Below are positions 63,380-64,000 of a stretch of DNA of 64,000 nucleotides, in pieces. Numbering within the stretch: the first letter of the stretch is position 1; every line of letters begins with the position of its first letter. A model generated the notes under the pieces. That model saw nothing but the letters and a program-made list of their open reading frames with translations. It had not been told where the DNA came from and made no database searches. The stretch comes from Mesorhizobium sp. Pch-S (lineage in GTDB: Bacteria > Pseudomonadota > Alphaproteobacteria > Rhizobiales > Rhizobiaceae), in assembly GCF_004136315.1 (NCBI RefSeq), contig NZ_CP029562.1, forward strand, positions 2,232,001 through 2,296,000, given 5' to 3'. The position numbers were made by a program, and so were the translations under genes.

Positions 63380-64000
63380 TGATGCCATCGGTGCGGTTTG
63401 CCGATCTGGAAGGCGCGTCGGTGCTGATCACCGGTGGAGGTACCGGCATCGGCGCCCGGCTGACGGAAGGTTTTGCCCGGCAAGGCGCAAAAGTCGCTTT
63501 CGTCGATATCGCGGAAGCCCCCAGCCAGACACTGTGCGATGAGATCGCAGGCCTGACCGGCAGCAAGCCGCTGTTCCTCAATGCCGACCTGCGCGACATC
63601 GAGGCGTTGCGGCAGGCCGTGCAGACAGCCGAACGGGCACATGGACCGATCAGCGTCCTCGTCAACAACGCTGCCAACGACATCCGTCACGCCGTCGAGA
63701 CGGTGACGGTCGAGGAATGGGACGACAATCTGTCGATCAATCTCAGGCCGCATTTCTTCACCATTCAGGCAGTGGTGCCCGGGATGAAGGCTTTGGGACG
63801 CGGTGCCATCGTCAATTTCACCTCGACGTCCTTCATGCTGAACATCGGTGACATGCCGGCTTACACGGCCGCCAAGGCGGGCATCATCGGCCTGACCAAG
63901 GGACTGGCCGGCCGTTACGGCAAGGACGGCATTCGCGTCAATGCCATTGCGCCCGGCTGGGTCATCACCGAACGCCAGCGCCAGCTCTGGGCCGCGCCCG
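63380..64000 (+). CDS. SDR family oxidoreductase (partial, runs off the window)
   Basis: The first 207 residues of a classical SDR. I-T-G-G-G-T-G-I-G-A-R binds NAD(P); N-N-A-A-N-D follows; the catalytic Ser is in N-F-T-S-T-S-F, the Tyr-Lys in Y-T-A-A-K, then V-N-A-I-A-P-G-W-V. ATG 63380 has GGAGG eight bases upstream; a second ATG is the next codon. Sugar (for example galactose or arabinose) dehydrogenases look like this, but the substrate cannot be fixed. Confidence 0.9.

Overview
The window is high-GC DNA from an alphaproteobacterial chromosome, most likely Mesorhizobium or a close Phyllobacteriaceae/Rhizobiales relative. This rests on a class II AroA of the Agrobacterium CP4 type, a TIGR02300 (FYDLN acid) protein, a NodF/NodE-like pair, the cmk-rpsA and dapB-gpmA pairs, a CtrA-type site, and several intergenic palindromic elements resembling the Rhizobium-specific intergenic mosaic elements (RIME). 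I saw no insertion sequence, prophage or CRISPR array. The genus is inferred from gene content, not from a database search.

Layout. 1-3160: end of an RND efflux adaptor and its permease. 3161-10387: a tightly overlapping six-gene minus-strand operon (FAD subunit, fused 2Fe-2S/molybdopterin hydroxylase, 6-hydroxynicotinate reductase-like protein, UPF0280, amino acid synthesis family protein, MarR), with a clear promoter and an overlapping palindrome; pncA lies divergently. 11216-16613: NhaD-type antiporter, HAD phosphatase, class II aldolase, GST, small membrane proteins, GFA and DUF1272 proteins. 16880-18353: NodF-like ACP and NodE-like ketosynthase. 18542-26868: GSTs, a P-loop kinase, hypotheticals, tRNA-Ala(GGC), TIGR02300, aroA, an ABC-F protein and a DHFR-like protein. 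27026-29626: cmk and rpsA, rpsA carrying an apparent one-base deletion.

30362-39156 looks like an arginine or guanidino-amino-acid uptake and catabolism locus: amidinohydrolase-fold enzyme, TetR regulator, ThDP decarboxylase and SDR on the minus strand; a basic amino acid ABC transporter and an Ldh-family imine/keto acid reductase on the plus strand. 39300-50502 is mostly housekeeping (NDUFA9-like, uppP, GST, queG, SDR, mepA, glk, ABC exporter, dapB, gpmA, tRNA-Leu(CAG)). 50957-57453 holds an RlpA protein, PHA depolymerase, a BTLCP protease, a propeller-like hypothetical, comM and gshB.

57666-61636 looks like a membrane glycosylation locus: GT2 polyprenyl-phosphate glycosyltransferase, methyltransferase, small EamA/ArnE-like flippase, and a divergent GT-C-like polytopic protein that also carries an apparent one-base deletion. 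It is followed by a GGDEF-EAL protein whose 3' end contains a 72-bp segment in inverted orientation (63002-63073). Flipping the segment back restores the conserved EAL C-terminal motif in frame. The window ends inside an SDR gene. The two deletions and the microinversion should be checked against raw reads before being treated as biology.
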